DNA of 64,000 nt from Citrobacter amalonaticus (GTDB lineage: Bacteria; Pseudomonadota; Gammaproteobacteria; Enterobacterales; Enterobacteriaceae), in assembly GCF_001559075.2 (NCBI RefSeq), contig NZ_CP014015.2, forward strand, positions 3,534,001 to 3,598,000. Reading direction: 5' to 3'. Made by a program: the position numbers and the translations under genes. Below are positions 1 to 8,563 of the stretch, in pieces (the first letter of the stretch is position 1; every line of letters begins with the position of its first letter). The notes under the pieces were generated by a model. It was not told the DNA's origin. It saw only the letters and a program-made list of their open reading frames with translations, and searched no databases.

Positions 1-283
1 TCAGGAAGATCATGTCTCGATGGCACCCGCGGCAGGGCGCAGGTTATGGGAAATGGCGGCGAATACTCGCGGCGTGCTGGCCGTCGAATGGCTGGCTGCG
101 TGTCAGGGGATCGATTTGCGCGAGGGATTAACGTCAAGTCCGCTGTTGGAGCAGGCGCGAACGGTATTGCGTGAGCAGGTCGCGCATTATACCCAGGACC
201 GTTTCTTCGCCCCGGATATTGAGTGTGCGACAGAATTGCTGGCGCAGGGGGCCTTGCTGCAGCTCGTGCCGGAATTTCTCTGA
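1..283 (+). CDS. hutH: histidine ammonia-lyase, C-terminal fragment
   Basis: The reading frame enters from outside the window (first whole codon at base 2) and ends at the TGA before 284, leaving about 93 residues. The visible part (starting QEDHVSMAPAAGRRLWEM, then RFFAPDIE near the end) matches the C-terminus of HutH, which removes ammonia from histidine to give urocanate, the first step of histidine use. The catalytic MIO loop (Ala-Ser-Gly) lies upstream and cannot be seen. A hut gene beside ybhB and bioA is typical of Salmonella and Citrobacter and is not found in E. coli K-12. The ATG at base 20 is internal, not a start. Confidence 0.88.
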   Translation, partial: QEDHVSMAPAAGRRLWEMAANTRGVLAVEWLAACQGIDLREGLTSSPLLEQARTVLREQVAHYTQDRFFAPDIECATELLAQGALLQLVPEFL

Positions 284-287
284 ACAG

Positions 288-350
288 CGCCGGATGGCGC
301 TAACGCTTATCCGGCCTACGAATCCCTCCCGTAGGCCGGATAAGACGCTT
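288..350. repeat. REP pair (BIME) after hutH
   Basis: Two REP units in inverted orientation: GCCGGATGGCGC...TTATCCGGCCTAC (about 289-319) and GTAGGCCGGATAAGACGC (331-348). They lie between the convergent ends of hutH and ybhB, the usual place for such elements, where they protect or end transcripts. Confidence 0.85.
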
Positions 351-825
351 AACTGAACATTGCGGTAATCGAGGCGCTGGCGAGCGAGTGGAAATGGACG
401 TTAAATCCGACCATCGCGCCGCTGGCACCTTCATCGACGTCAATCCTGTCCACATCCAGCGCATGAACGGTAAAGATATAGCGGTGGGTTTCGCCTTTTG
501 GCGGCGCCGCGCCGCCATAGCCCGCTTTACCGAAATCGGTTCGCGTCTGGATAACGCCATCTGGCAGCGCAACCAGTCCGGAACCAAAGCCCTGCGGCAG
601 TACGCGGATGTCGGCAGGAATATTGGCGACGACCCAGTGCCACCAGCCAGAGCCGGTTGGCGCATCGGGGTCGAAACAGGTCACCACGAAACTCTTCGTT
701 CCGGCAGGCACCTCATCCCAGGCCAGGTGCGGAGAAAGGTTGTCGCCGTCATAGCCCATACCGTTGAAGACATGGCGCTGGGGAAGCTTATCCCCATCGC
801 GCAGATCGTTGCTGATTAATTTCAT
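349..825 (-). CDS. ybhB: YbhB, PEBP-family protein
   Basis: A 158-residue cytoplasmic protein of the phosphatidylethanolamine-binding protein / Raf kinase inhibitor family, the same length as E. coli YbhB. The family's anion-pocket motifs are visible: FDPDAP near residues 51-56 and GETHRYIFTVHAL near 111-123. There is no signal peptide. The ATG at 825 follows a GGAGAG ribosome site. As in E. coli, it sits next to bioA in the same direction, 58 bases downstream, so it may be read from the bioA promoter. The bacterial function is not established; a small-molecule or kinase-modulating role is only a family guess. Confidence 0.92.
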   Translation of the reverse strand: MKLISNDLRDGDKLPQRHVFNGMGYDGDNLSPHLAWDEVPAGTKSFVVTCFDPDAPTGSGWWHWVVANIPADIRVLPQGFGSGLVALPDGVIQTRTDFGKAGYGGAAPPKGETHRYIFTVHALDVDRIDVDEGASGAMVGFNVHFHSLASASITAMFS

Positions 826-883
826 GCACTCTCCTTAATTCTCGCCAAAAAGTGTAACCAGAAACCGCACAGCTTACCGTTAA

Positions 884-2173
884 TTACGCGTTAAAAAATG
901 TTTCGTCGCGCACAGCTTCGTTCACGGCCTGCGTCAGACGGCGCAGTTGCTCTGGCTGGATGAGATACGGCGGCATCAGGTAGATAAGCTTGCCAAACGG
1001 GCGGATCCACACTCCCTGTCGCACAAAGAATTTCTGCAGGGCCGCCATATTAACCGGATGCATCGTCTCCACCACGCCAATCGCCCCCAGCACGCGGACA
1101 TCAGCCACCCATGGTGACGCCAGCGCCGGGGCGAGTTCCTGGCGTAACTGGGTTTCAATGGCCGAGACCTGCGCCTGCCAGTCGCCGGATTCCAGTAGTG
1201 ACAGGCTGGCGGTCGCTACCGCGCAGGCCAGCGGATTGCCCATAAACGTTGGGCCATGCATGAAACAACCCGCCTCGCCGTTGCTGATGGTTTCCGCTAC
1301 CTGGCGGGTGGTCAGGGTGGCGGAGAGGGTCATCGTCCCGCCGGTCAGCGCTTTACCCAGACACAGAATGTCGGGCGCGATCCCGGCGTGTTCGCAGGCA
1401 AACAGTTTGCCCGTGCGGCCAAATCCGGTGGCGATTTCATCAGCAATCAGCAGAATGCCTTCGCGGTCGCACATTTTGCGGATGCGGCGCAGCCACTCCG
1501 GATGGTACATCCGCATACCGCCTGCCCCCTGAACAATCGGCTCGAGAATCACTGCCGCAATGTCATGGCGATGCGCGGCCATCAGGCGCGCGAAGGCCAC
1601 CATATCGCGCTCATCCCACTCGCCGTCCATTCGGCTTTGCGGAGCAGGGGCAAACAGGTTTTCCGGCAGATAGCCCTTCCACAGGCTGTGCATGGAGTTG
1701 TCTGGATCGCAGACCGACATCGCGCCGAAGGTATCGCCGTGATAGCCGTTACGGAACGTCAGGAAGCGCTGACGGGATTCCCCTTTAGCCTGCCAGTATT
1801 GCAGCGCCATTTTCATCGCCACTTCCACCGCGACGGAACCGGAATCGGCGAGGAACACGCACTCCAGCGACGCGGGCGTCATGGCGACCAGTTTACGGCA
1901 CAGGTTGACGGCGGGGGCATGAGTGATCCCGCCGAACATCACATGCGACATGGCGTCAATCTGCGTTTTCATCGCGGCATTGAGCTGCGGATGGTTGTAG
2001 CCGTGAATCGCGGCCCACCACGACGACATGCCATCAATCAGGCGCTCACCGCTGGATAAAATCAGTTCGCAGCCCTCGGCCCGTTCAACAGGATAGACCG
2101 GCAGCGGAGACGTCATAGAGGTGTAGGGGTGCCAGATGTGGCGCTGATCAAAAGTGATATCGTCCGTTGTCAT
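884..2173 (-). CDS. bioA: adenosylmethionine-8-amino-7-oxononanoate aminotransferase
   Basis: BioA (429 residues) makes 7,8-diaminopelargonic acid (DAPA) from 8-amino-7-oxononanoate (KAPA) with S-adenosylmethionine as amino donor, using PLP. The PLP lysine is K274 in ILCLGKALTGG, and DEIATGFGRTG (residues 245-255) is the class-III aminotransferase signature. The protein starts MTTDDITFDQRHIWHPYTSM. A longer frame reaches 2191, but its six extra codons would run into the BirA operator, so the ATG at 2173 is chosen. It is divergent from bioBFCD across a 76-base control region and should be repressed by BirA when biotin is plentiful. Confidence 0.97.
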   Translation of the reverse strand: MTTDDITFDQRHIWHPYTSMTSPLPVYPVERAEGCELILSSGERLIDGMSSWWAAIHGYNHPQLNAAMKTQIDAMSHVMFGGITHAPAVNLCRKLVAMTPASLECVFLADSGSVAVEVAMKMALQYWQAKGESRQRFLTFRNGYHGDTFGAMSVCDPDNSMHSLWKGYLPENLFAPAPQSRMDGEWDERDMVAFARLMAAHRHDIAAVILEPIVQGAGGMRMYHPEWLRRIRKMCDREGILLIADEIATGFGRTGKLFACEHAGIAPDILCLGKALTGGTMTLSATLTTRQVAETISNGEAGCFMHGPTFMGNPLACAVATASLSLLESGDWQAQVSAIETQLRQELAPALASPWVADVRVLGAIGVVETMHPVNMAALQKFFVRQGVWIRPFGKLIYLMPPYLIQPEQLRRLTQAVNEAVRDETFFNA

Positions 2174-2179
2174 AATCGA

Positions 2180-2215
2180 CTTGTAAACCAAATTAAAAAG
2201 TTTTAGGTTTACAAG
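2180..2215. promoter_or_regulatory. BirA (bio) operator
   Basis: Perfect inverted repeat CTTGTAAACC (2180-2189) and GGTTTACAAG (2206-2215) with a 16-base spacer, the known BirA-biotin operator structure of E. coli. It lies between bioA and bioB and should control both directions. Confidence 0.95.
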
Positions 2216-2249
2216 TCTACACCTTTATCACCACAAAAAGTATAAAATT

Positions 2250-3290
2250 ATGACCACTCATTCTCGCTGGACGCTGTCGCAAGTCACCGAATTATTTGAA
2301 AAACCGCTGCTGGATCTGCTGTTCGAGGCACAGCAAATCCACCGTCAGCATTTCGATCCTCGCCAGGTACAGGTCAGCACGCTGTTGTCGATCAAAACCG
2401 GCGCCTGCCCGGAAGACTGCAAATATTGTCCGCAAAGTTCGCGCTATAAAACCGGTCTAGAATCTGAGCGGCTGATGGAAGTTGAGCAGGTGCTGGAGTC
2501 GGCGCGCCAGGCGAAGAACGCCGGCTCTATCCGTTTCTGCATGGGCGCGGCGTGGAAGAACCCGCACGAGCGCGACATGCCGTATTTGCAGCAGATGGTT
2601 CAGGGGGTGAAAGCGCTGGGGCTGGAAGCCTGCATGACGCTTGGCACGCTCGATGAATCGCAGGCGCAACGGCTGGCGGAGGCGGGGCTGGACTATTACA
2701 ACCACAACCTCGACACCTCGCCGGAATTTTACGGCAACATCATCACCACCCGTTCCTACCAGGAGCGGCTCGACACGCTGGATAAAGTGCGCGAGGCCGG
2801 GATCAAAGTCTGTTCCGGTGGCATCGTCGGTCTGGGCGAAACGGTGACCGACCGCGCCGGGCTGCTCCTGCAACTGGCAAACCTGCCGACCCCGCCGGAA
2901 AGTGTGCCGATCAATATGCTGGTGAAGGTAAAAGGCACGCCGCTGGCAGATAACGATGACGTCGACGCATTTGATTTTATTCGCACCATTGCCGTGGCGC
3001 GCATCATGATGCCGACCTCGTATGTGCGCCTGTCCGCCGGTCGCGAGCAGATGAATGAGCAAACGCAGGCCATGTGCTTTATGGCTGGCGCCAACTCTAT
3101 TTTCTACGGCTGCAAACTGCTCACCACGCCAAACCCGGAAGAGGACAAAGACCTCCAGCTTTTCCATAAGCTGGGGCTGAACCCGAAGCAAACGGCGGTG
3201 CTCGCCGGGGATAACGAGCAGCGTGCGCGTCTGGAGCAGGCGCTGCTGACGCCAGATACCGACGATTACTACAACGCGGCTGCCGTATGA
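2250..3290 (+). CDS. bioB: biotin synthase
   Basis: BioB (346 residues, the E. coli length) is the radical-SAM enzyme that inserts sulfur into dethiobiotin. The SAM-cluster cysteines are C53, C57 and C60 in GACPEDCKYC. Further family motifs are present, including the NHNLDTSPEFY region near residue 153 and the arginine-containing RLSAGR segment near 257-262. It is the first gene of bioBFCD, driven from the BirA operator upstream, and its last four bases overlap the bioF start. Confidence 0.98.
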   Translation: MTTHSRWTLSQVTELFEKPLLDLLFEAQQIHRQHFDPRQVQVSTLLSIKTGACPEDCKYCPQSSRYKTGLESERLMEVEQVLESARQAKNAGSIRFCMGAAWKNPHERDMPYLQQMVQGVKALGLEACMTLGTLDESQAQRLAEAGLDYYNHNLDTSPEFYGNIITTRSYQERLDTLDKVREAGIKVCSGGIVGLGETVTDRAGLLLQLANLPTPPESVPINMLVKVKGTPLADNDDVDAFDFIRTIAVARIMMPTSYVRLSAGREQMNEQTQAMCFMAGANSIFYGCKLLTTPNPEEDKDLQLFHKLGLNPKQTAVLAGDNEQRARLEQALLTPDTDDYYNAAAV

Positions 3291-4444
3291 CCTGGCAACA
3301 CAAAATCGACGATGCGCTGGCGGCGCGTCGTTCGGCGGATACTTTGCGCCGACGTTACGCGGTCGCGCAGGGAGCCGGTCGCTGGCTGGAGACGAATGAC
3401 CAGCGCTATCTCAATTTCTCCAGCAATGATTATCTGGGCTTGAGTCACCATCCGCATATCCTTCGCGCCTGGCAGCAGGGAGCGGAGCGGTTTGGCGTCG
3501 GCAGCGGCGGCTCGGGTCACGTCAGCGGTTATTCCATTGCCCATCAGCAACTGGAAGAGGAACTGGCCGACTGGCTGGGCTATCCGCGCGCGTTGCTGTT
3601 TATCTCGGGTTTCGCCGCAAACCAGGCGGTGATTACCGCGCTGATGGAAAAGGATGACCGGATTGTCGCTGACCGTCTCAGCCATGCTTCGCTGCTGGAA
3701 GCGGCCAGTCTTAGCCCGGCGCAGCTTCGCCGCTTTACCCATAACGACGCCTCGCATCTCGCGCGCCTGCTTGACGCCCCCTGTTCTGGGCGACAACTGG
3801 TGGTGACCGAAGGCGTATTCAGCATGGATGGCGACAACGCGCCGCTTGTGGACATTCAGCAGGCCGCGCAGGCGCGTAATGCCTGGCTGCTGGTGGATGA
3901 TGCCCACGGCATTGGCGTCAGTGGAGAAGAGGGACGCGGGAGCTGCTGGCAGCAGGGGGTAAAACCGGCGTTATTGGTCGTAACGTTCGGCAAAGGTTTT
4001 GGCGTCAGCGGTGCGGCGATTCTGTGCTCTGAAAGCGTTGCCGATTACCTGCTGCAGTTCGCCCGTCATCTGATTTACAGCACCAGCATGCCGCCCGCGC
4101 AGGCGATGGCGTTACAGGCGTCGCTTTCGGTGATTCGCAGCCAGGAAGGTGACGCACGCAGGGAGAAACTGACTGCGCTGATCCAGCGCTTCAGATCGGC
4201 TATCAATCATGCCGATTTCAGGCTGGCGCAGTCGCACAGCGCCATCCAGCCGCTGATTGTTGGCGAAAATGTGCGCGCGTTGCAGCTGGCGGACACCTTA
4301 CGCCGTCAGGGGTGTTGGGTCACGGCGATCCGTCCGCCGACCGTACCCGCCGGGACGGCCCGTCTGCGACTGACGTTAACTCAGGCGCATGAGCCTGAGG
4401 ATATCGACCGATTGCTGGAGGTGCTGCATGGGGCAGGTGAATAA
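3287..4444 (+). CDS. bioF: 8-amino-7-oxononanoate synthase
   Basis: BioF (385 residues) condenses pimeloyl-ACP with L-alanine, losing CO2, to form KAPA. It is a fold-type I PLP enzyme: the Schiff-base lysine is K236 in TFGKGFGV, the PLP-nitrogen aspartate lies in VDDAHG (residues 203-208), and H133 (LSHAS) is the ring-stacking histidine. The ATG overlaps the bioB stop as ATGA, indicating translational coupling. Confidence 0.97.
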   Translation: MTWQHKIDDALAARRSADTLRRRYAVAQGAGRWLETNDQRYLNFSSNDYLGLSHHPHILRAWQQGAERFGVGSGGSGHVSGYSIAHQQLEEELADWLGYPRALLFISGFAANQAVITALMEKDDRIVADRLSHASLLEAASLSPAQLRRFTHNDASHLARLLDAPCSGRQLVVTEGVFSMDGDNAPLVDIQQAAQARNAWLLVDDAHGIGVSGEEGRGSCWQQGVKPALLVVTFGKGFGVSGAAILCSESVADYLLQFARHLIYSTSMPPAQAMALQASLSVIRSQEGDARREKLTALIQRFRSAINHADFRLAQSHSAIQPLIVGENVRALQLADTLRRQGCWVTAIRPPTVPAGTARLRLTLTQAHEPEDIDRLLEVLHGAGE

Positions 4445-5183
4445 ACAGGCGGTCGCGGCGGCGTTTGGCCGTGCGGCAGCGCACTATGAGCAGCACGCCA
4501 CATTGCAGCGCCTGAGCGCCGACGCGTTGCTGGCGCAACTGCCGGAGCGCCCATTTTTACAGGTACTGGATGCCGGCTGCGGGCCGGGGCGTTTGAGTCG
4601 CTACTGGCGCGAGCTGGGGAGTCAGGTCACCGCGCTGGATCTCTCTGCCCGCATGCTGGACGAAGCGCGTCGTCAGGACGTGGCGCATCACTATCTCGCC
4701 GGCGACATTGAGTCGTTGCCGTTAGCCAGCGCAACGTTTGACCTGGCCTGGAGCAATCTGGCCGTACAATGGTGTGACAGTCTGCATCAGGCGCTGAGCG
4801 AACTGTATCGGGTCGTGCGCCCTGGTGGCTGCGTGGCCTTCACCACGCTGGCTCAGGACTCGCTGCCGGAGCTTCATCAGGCCTGGCGCGCGGTGGATGA
4901 GCGGGCGCATGGCAACCGCTTTTTATCCTGTGAGGCGCTGTGTGAGGCGATGCGCGACTGGCAGGGACATCATCAATCCATCTCTCTGACGCTGGAGTTT
5001 GATGACGCCCTGAGCGCCATGCGCTCGCTGAAAGGCATCGGCGCGACCCATTTGCACGAGGGGCGCGAGTCGCGCGTCTTAACCCGCTCGCAGTTGCAGC
5101 AGCTTCAACTGGCGTGGCCGCAGCGGCAGGGGAAATATCCGCTGACCTACCATCTTTTTGCAGGAGTGATTGCACGTGACTAA
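4428..5183 (+). CDS. bioC: malonyl-ACP O-methyltransferase
   Basis: BioC (251 residues) methylates malonyl-ACP so that fatty-acid synthesis can build the pimeloyl chain of biotin. The SAM-binding motif I is VLDAGCGPG at residues 46-54, followed by ALDLS. An in-frame ATG exists at 4389, but the start at 4428 gives the family length and the expected MGQVNKQA beginning. It overlaps bioF by 17 bases and bioD by 8. BioH, the esterase that removes the methyl group, is not in this window. Confidence 0.95.
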   Translation: MGQVNKQAVAAAFGRAAAHYEQHATLQRLSADALLAQLPERPFLQVLDAGCGPGRLSRYWRELGSQVTALDLSARMLDEARRQDVAHHYLAGDIESLPLASATFDLAWSNLAVQWCDSLHQALSELYRVVRPGGCVAFTTLAQDSLPELHQAWRAVDERAHGNRFLSCEALCEAMRDWQGHHQSISLTLEFDDALSAMRSLKGIGATHLHEGRESRVLTRSQLQQLQLAWPQRQGKYPLTYHLFAGVIARD

Positions 5184-5862
5184 ACGTTATTTTGTCACCG
5201 GTACCGATACGGAAGTCGGTAAAACCGTCGCCAGCTGCGCGTTGCTACAGGCGGCGCGCAGTCTGGGTTATCGGACGGCTGGCTATAAACCTGTCGCATC
5301 AGGCAGTGACATGACGCCAGAAGGACTTCGCAACAGTGACGCCCTGGCGCTTCAGCGCAACAGCAGTCTGACGCTGGACTACGCGGCGGTGAATCCCTAC
5401 ACCTTCGCGGAACCCACCTCACCGCATATCATCAGCGCCGATGAAGGAAAGCCGATTCGTGCTGACGTGATGTCAGACGGACTGCGCGCGCTGGACGCGC
5501 AGGCGGAGTGGCTGCTGGTGGAAGGCGCTGGCGGCTGGTTTACCCCGCTTGCGGACGATTTTACCTTCGCCGACTGGGTGCAGCGCGAGCGCTTACCGGT
5601 GATCCTGGTCGTCGGCGTGAAGCTGGGGTGTATAAACCATGCCATGCTGACAGCGCAGGCGGTACAGCAGGCAGGACTTCCGCTTGTCGGGTGGGTGGCG
5701 AATGACGTCACGCCGCCGGGAAAACGTCATCATGAGTATCTGGCGACGCTTACGCGGGCCATCCCTGCGCCATTGTTAGGCGAAATCCCGTGGCTGGCGG
5801 CAGGAGCCGAAAATACGGCCACAGGACAATATCTGGATCTCGCTTTACTCACGGGTGAGTAA
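5176..5862 (+). CDS. bioD: dethiobiotin synthetase
   Basis: BioD (228 residues) closes the ureido ring of dethiobiotin from DAPA, CO2 and ATP. The P-loop is GTDTEVGKT at residues 9-17, and the protein keeps the VEGAGGW segment of the family. The start is taken as the GTG at 5176, with GGAG at 5163-5166 giving a normal spacing of nine bases; E. coli bioD also starts with GTG. The TTG at 5170 is too close to that ribosome site. It is the last gene of bioBFCD. Confidence 0.95.
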   Translation: MTKRYFVTGTDTEVGKTVASCALLQAARSLGYRTAGYKPVASGSDMTPEGLRNSDALALQRNSSLTLDYAAVNPYTFAEPTSPHIISADEGKPIRADVMSDGLRALDAQAEWLLVEGAGGWFTPLADDFTFADWVQRERLPVILVVGVKLGCINHAMLTAQAVQQAGLPLVGWVANDVTPPGKRHHEYLATLTRAIPAPLLGEIPWLAAGAENTATGQYLDLALLTGE

Positions 5863-6010
5863 AAGGCGAAATTGCGAGCAAGATCTCGCCTGCCAGGGGC
5901 ACTTCTTTAGCTGATAAAAATCAAAATTTAGCGATAATTTTTTTTTATGTGCTCCCTGGTGGGTCGGACCGGGAATTTGCCAGGCGGCAGACCATATGGC
6001 CTGCAGGCAG

Positions 6011-6033
6011 TTATCCACCATTCCTGTGGATAA
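6011..6033. promoter_or_regulatory. inverted DnaA-box pair upstream of uvrB
   Basis: TTATCCACC (6011-6019) faces TGTGGATAA (6025-6033). The second is a perfect DnaA box, TTATCCACA on the minus strand, and the first differs at one base. DnaA involvement upstream of E. coli uvrB has been reported, so a regulatory role is plausible. Confidence 0.65.
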
Positions 6034-6333
6034 CCTTGTGTATTAGAGTTAGAAAACACAAGGCAAGCGAGAGAATACGCGGCTTCCAGCCGAATTGGTG
6101 CGAAAGGCGTCTTTGTGAAATATCCTATAATTTACAGCGCGTTAGATAAAATCAATGGCTGTCATATTGTGGTCATTGAATGCAATAAAACTTTCATCAC
6201 ACATCTTGACAATGTTAACGAAGTCAATGGTCTGGGGATAAACCCGCTTCGTAGTGTAATATCTTGCCAGCGGTGAAATTATAGCCATCTCCGATCCGCT
6301 TTTATCATGCGTAACACAAATTTCATGAGGCGT

Positions 6334-6353
6334 TACTGTTTTTTCATCCAGTA
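6334..6353 (+). promoter_or_regulatory. LexA box of uvrB
   Basis: TACTG-N10-CAGTA exactly (CTG at 6336-6338, CAG at 6349-6351, spacer TTTTTTCATC). The position matches the known SOS box of E. coli uvrB. Confidence 0.93.
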
Positions 6354-6360
6354 TATTTTA

Positions 6361-6389
6361 CTGGCAATATTATCCTCTGCGAGTAAAAT
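6361..6389 (+). promoter_or_regulatory. uvrB proximal promoter
   Basis: CTGGCA (6361-6366) and TAAAAT (6384-6389) are separated by 17 bases, in the place of the LexA-independent E. coli uvrB promoter P1, 37 bases before the start codon. Confidence 0.7.
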
Positions 6390-6426
6390 TACACACCTGC
6401 CCGCTCATTCCTTCAGGTAGCTGCTC

Positions 6427-8448
6427 ATGAGTAAACCGTTCAAACTGAATTCCGCATTTAAACCTTCCGGCGATCAGCCCGAGGCGATACGCCGTCTGGA
6501 AGAGGGACTGGAGGACGGCCTGGCGCATCAGACGCTGCTTGGCGTAACGGGCTCGGGGAAAACGTTCACCATTGCTAATGTGATCGCAGATTTGCAGCGT
6601 CCGACGATGGTGCTGGCGCCCAACAAAACGCTGGCGGCGCAGCTGTATGGTGAAATGAAAGAGTTTTTCCCGGATAACGCCGTTGAGTATTTCGTCTCCT
6701 ACTACGACTACTATCAGCCGGAAGCGTATGTTCCCAGCTCAGACACCTTCATCGAAAAAGATGCCTCGGTGAACGAACACATTGAGCAGATGCGCCTGTC
6801 GGCCACCAAAGCATTGCTGGAGCGCCGTGACGTGATCGTCGTGGCCTCTGTTTCCGCCATCTATGGTCTGGGCGATCCCGATTTATATCTGAAGATGATG
6901 CTGCACATGACGGTGGGCATGATCATCGATCAGCGCGCCATTCTGCGGCGACTGGCTGAACTGCAATATACCCGTAACGATCAGGCGTTCCAGCGCGGGA
7001 CTTTCCGCGTGCGCGGTGAGGTGATCGACATCTTCCCGGCGGAATCCGACGACATTGCGCTGCGTGTGGAGCTGTTTGACGAAGAGGTGGAGCGTCTGTC
7101 GCTGTTTGACCCGCTGACCGGGCAGGTGGAGTCCACCATTTCGCGCTACACCATCTACCCGAAAACGCACTACGTGACCCCGCGTGAGCGCATTGTGCAG
7201 GCGATGGAAGAGATCAAAGTCGAACTGGCTGAACGTCGCAAAGTCCTGCTGGCCAACGACAAACTGCTGGAAGAACAGCGTCTGAGTCAGCGTACCCAGT
7301 TTGATCTGGAGATGATGAACGAGCTGGGTTACTGCTCAGGGATCGAAAACTACTCGCGCTTTCTGTCAGGACGCGGGCCGGGTGAGCCGCCGCCGACGCT
7401 GTTTGACTATCTGCCCGCCGACGGTTTGCTGGTGGTGGATGAATCCCACGTCACCATCCCGCAGATTGGCGGGATGTATCGCGGCGATCGGGCGCGTAAA
7501 GAGACGCTGGTGGAGTACGGTTTCCGTCTGCCATCGGCGCTGGATAACCGCCCGTTAAAGTTCGAAGAGTTTGAAGCGCTGGCACCTCAGACTATTTATG
7601 TGTCTGCGACGCCGGGCAATTACGAGCTGGAGAAATCGGGCGGCGAAGTGGTTGATCAGGTGGTGCGTCCGACAGGGTTGCTGGATCCGGTGATTGAAGT
7701 ACGTCCGGTGGCAACGCAGGTGGACGATCTGCTTTCTGAGATCCGCAAGCGCGCGGAGATTAACGAGCGCGTGCTGGTAACCACGCTGACTAAGCGCATG
7801 GCGGAAGATCTCACCGAGTATCTGGAAGAGCACGGCGAGCGGGTGCGTTACCTGCACTCGGACATCGATACCGTAGAACGTATGGAAATCATTCGTGACC
7901 TGCGTCTGGGCGAGTTTGATGTGCTGGTGGGGATCAACCTGTTGCGCGAAGGTCTCGACATGCCTGAGGTGTCGCTGGTGGCGATTCTCGACGCCGACAA
8001 GGAAGGGTTCCTGCGTTCCGAACGTTCGCTGATACAGACCATCGGTCGTGCGGCGCGTAACATTAACGGGAAGGCGATTCTTTACGGTGACAAAATTACG
8101 GCCTCAATGGCGAAGGCGATTAGCGAAACCGAGCGTCGTCGTGAGAAACAGCAACAGTACAACGAAGAGCACGGCATTACTCCGCAGGGCCTGAATAAAA
8201 AAGTGGTCGATATTCTGGCGCTGGGGCAGAACATTGCGAAAACCAAGGCGAAGGGCAGAGGCAAATCGCGTTCCGCGGCGAAATCGGATGTGGTGGAACT
8301 GGACATGACGCCAAAAGCGCTGCAACAGAAGATCCACGAGCTCGAAGGGCAGATGATGCAGCATGCGCAGAATCTGGAATTCGAAGAGGCCGCGCAGATC
8401 CGCGATCAACTGCATCAGCTGCGTGAACTGTTTATCGCCGCGTCGTGA
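6427..8448 (+). CDS. uvrB: excinuclease ABC subunit B
   Basis: UvrB (673 residues, identical in length to E. coli) is the damage-verifying helicase-like subunit of nucleotide excision repair. It receives DNA from UvrA and recruits UvrC. Walker A is GVTGSGKT (residues 39-46). The aromatic beta-hairpin that clamps DNA is seen as YYDYYQPEAY (about residues 92-101), the DEAD-like box is DESH, and a UVR motif ends the protein. It is a single gene with SOS control through the LexA box 74 bases upstream. Confidence 0.98.
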   Translation: MSKPFKLNSAFKPSGDQPEAIRRLEEGLEDGLAHQTLLGVTGSGKTFTIANVIADLQRPTMVLAPNKTLAAQLYGEMKEFFPDNAVEYFVSYYDYYQPEAYVPSSDTFIEKDASVNEHIEQMRLSATKALLERRDVIVVASVSAIYGLGDPDLYLKMMLHMTVGMIIDQRAILRRLAELQYTRNDQAFQRGTFRVRGEVIDIFPAESDDIALRVELFDEEVERLSLFDPLTGQVESTISRYTIYPKTHYVTPRERIVQAMEEIKVELAERRKVLLANDKLLEEQRLSQRTQFDLEMMNELGYCSGIENYSRFLSGRGPGEPPPTLFDYLPADGLLVVDESHVTIPQIGGMYRGDRARKETLVEYGFRLPSALDNRPLKFEEFEALAPQTIYVSATPGNYELEKSGGEVVDQVVRPTGLLDPVIEVRPVATQVDDLLSEIRKRAEINERVLVTTLTKRMAEDLTEYLEEHGERVRYLHSDIDTVERMEIIRDLRLGEFDVLVGINLLREGLDMPEVSLVAILDADKEGFLRSERSLIQTIGRAARNINGKAILYGDKITASMAKAISETERRREKQQQYNEEHGITPQGLNKKVVDILALGQNIAKTKAKGRGKSRSAAKSDVVELDMTPKALQQKIHELEGQMMQHAQNLEFEEAAQIRDQLHQLRELFIAAS

Positions 8449-8454
8449 GAGATT

Positions 8455-8544
8455 GCCGGATGACGGTGTAAATACCGTATCCGGCCTGTTCGCTGGCTGT
8501 CCGCAGATGTGATAAGTAGGCCTGATGAGCGTAGCGCCATCAGG
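8455..8544. repeat. two REP-type elements between uvrB and ybhK
   Basis: GCCGGATGACGG...TATCCGGCC (8455-8486) and GTAGGCCTGATGAGCGTAGC...CATCAGG (8516-8544) are imperfect palindromes in the gap between convergent genes. They probably form the shared transcript end. Confidence 0.8.
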
Positions 8545-8563
8545 TAATCAGGCAATCAGGCGG

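Larger units (their letters stand above)
5863..6426. other. bioD-uvrB intergenic region, 564 bases, no gene supported
   Basis: No convincing coding sequence. The region holds a short hairpin across the bioD stop (ACTCAC/GTGAGT, 5847-5860), an inverted pair of DnaA-like boxes (6011-6033), a LexA box (6334-6353) and a uvrB promoter (6361-6389). A 66-codon frame at 5949 has no ribosome site and no recognisable protein. Confidence 0.7.

Noticed and set aside
5847..5889. Hairpins after bioD as a terminator
   Set aside because: ACTCAC/GTGAGT and GCGAG/CTCGC are short and no U-run follows, so I did not call a terminator.
5949..6149. 66-codon frame between bioD and uvrB
   Set aside because: No ribosome site and no similarity I can recall; it crosses the DnaA-box pair.
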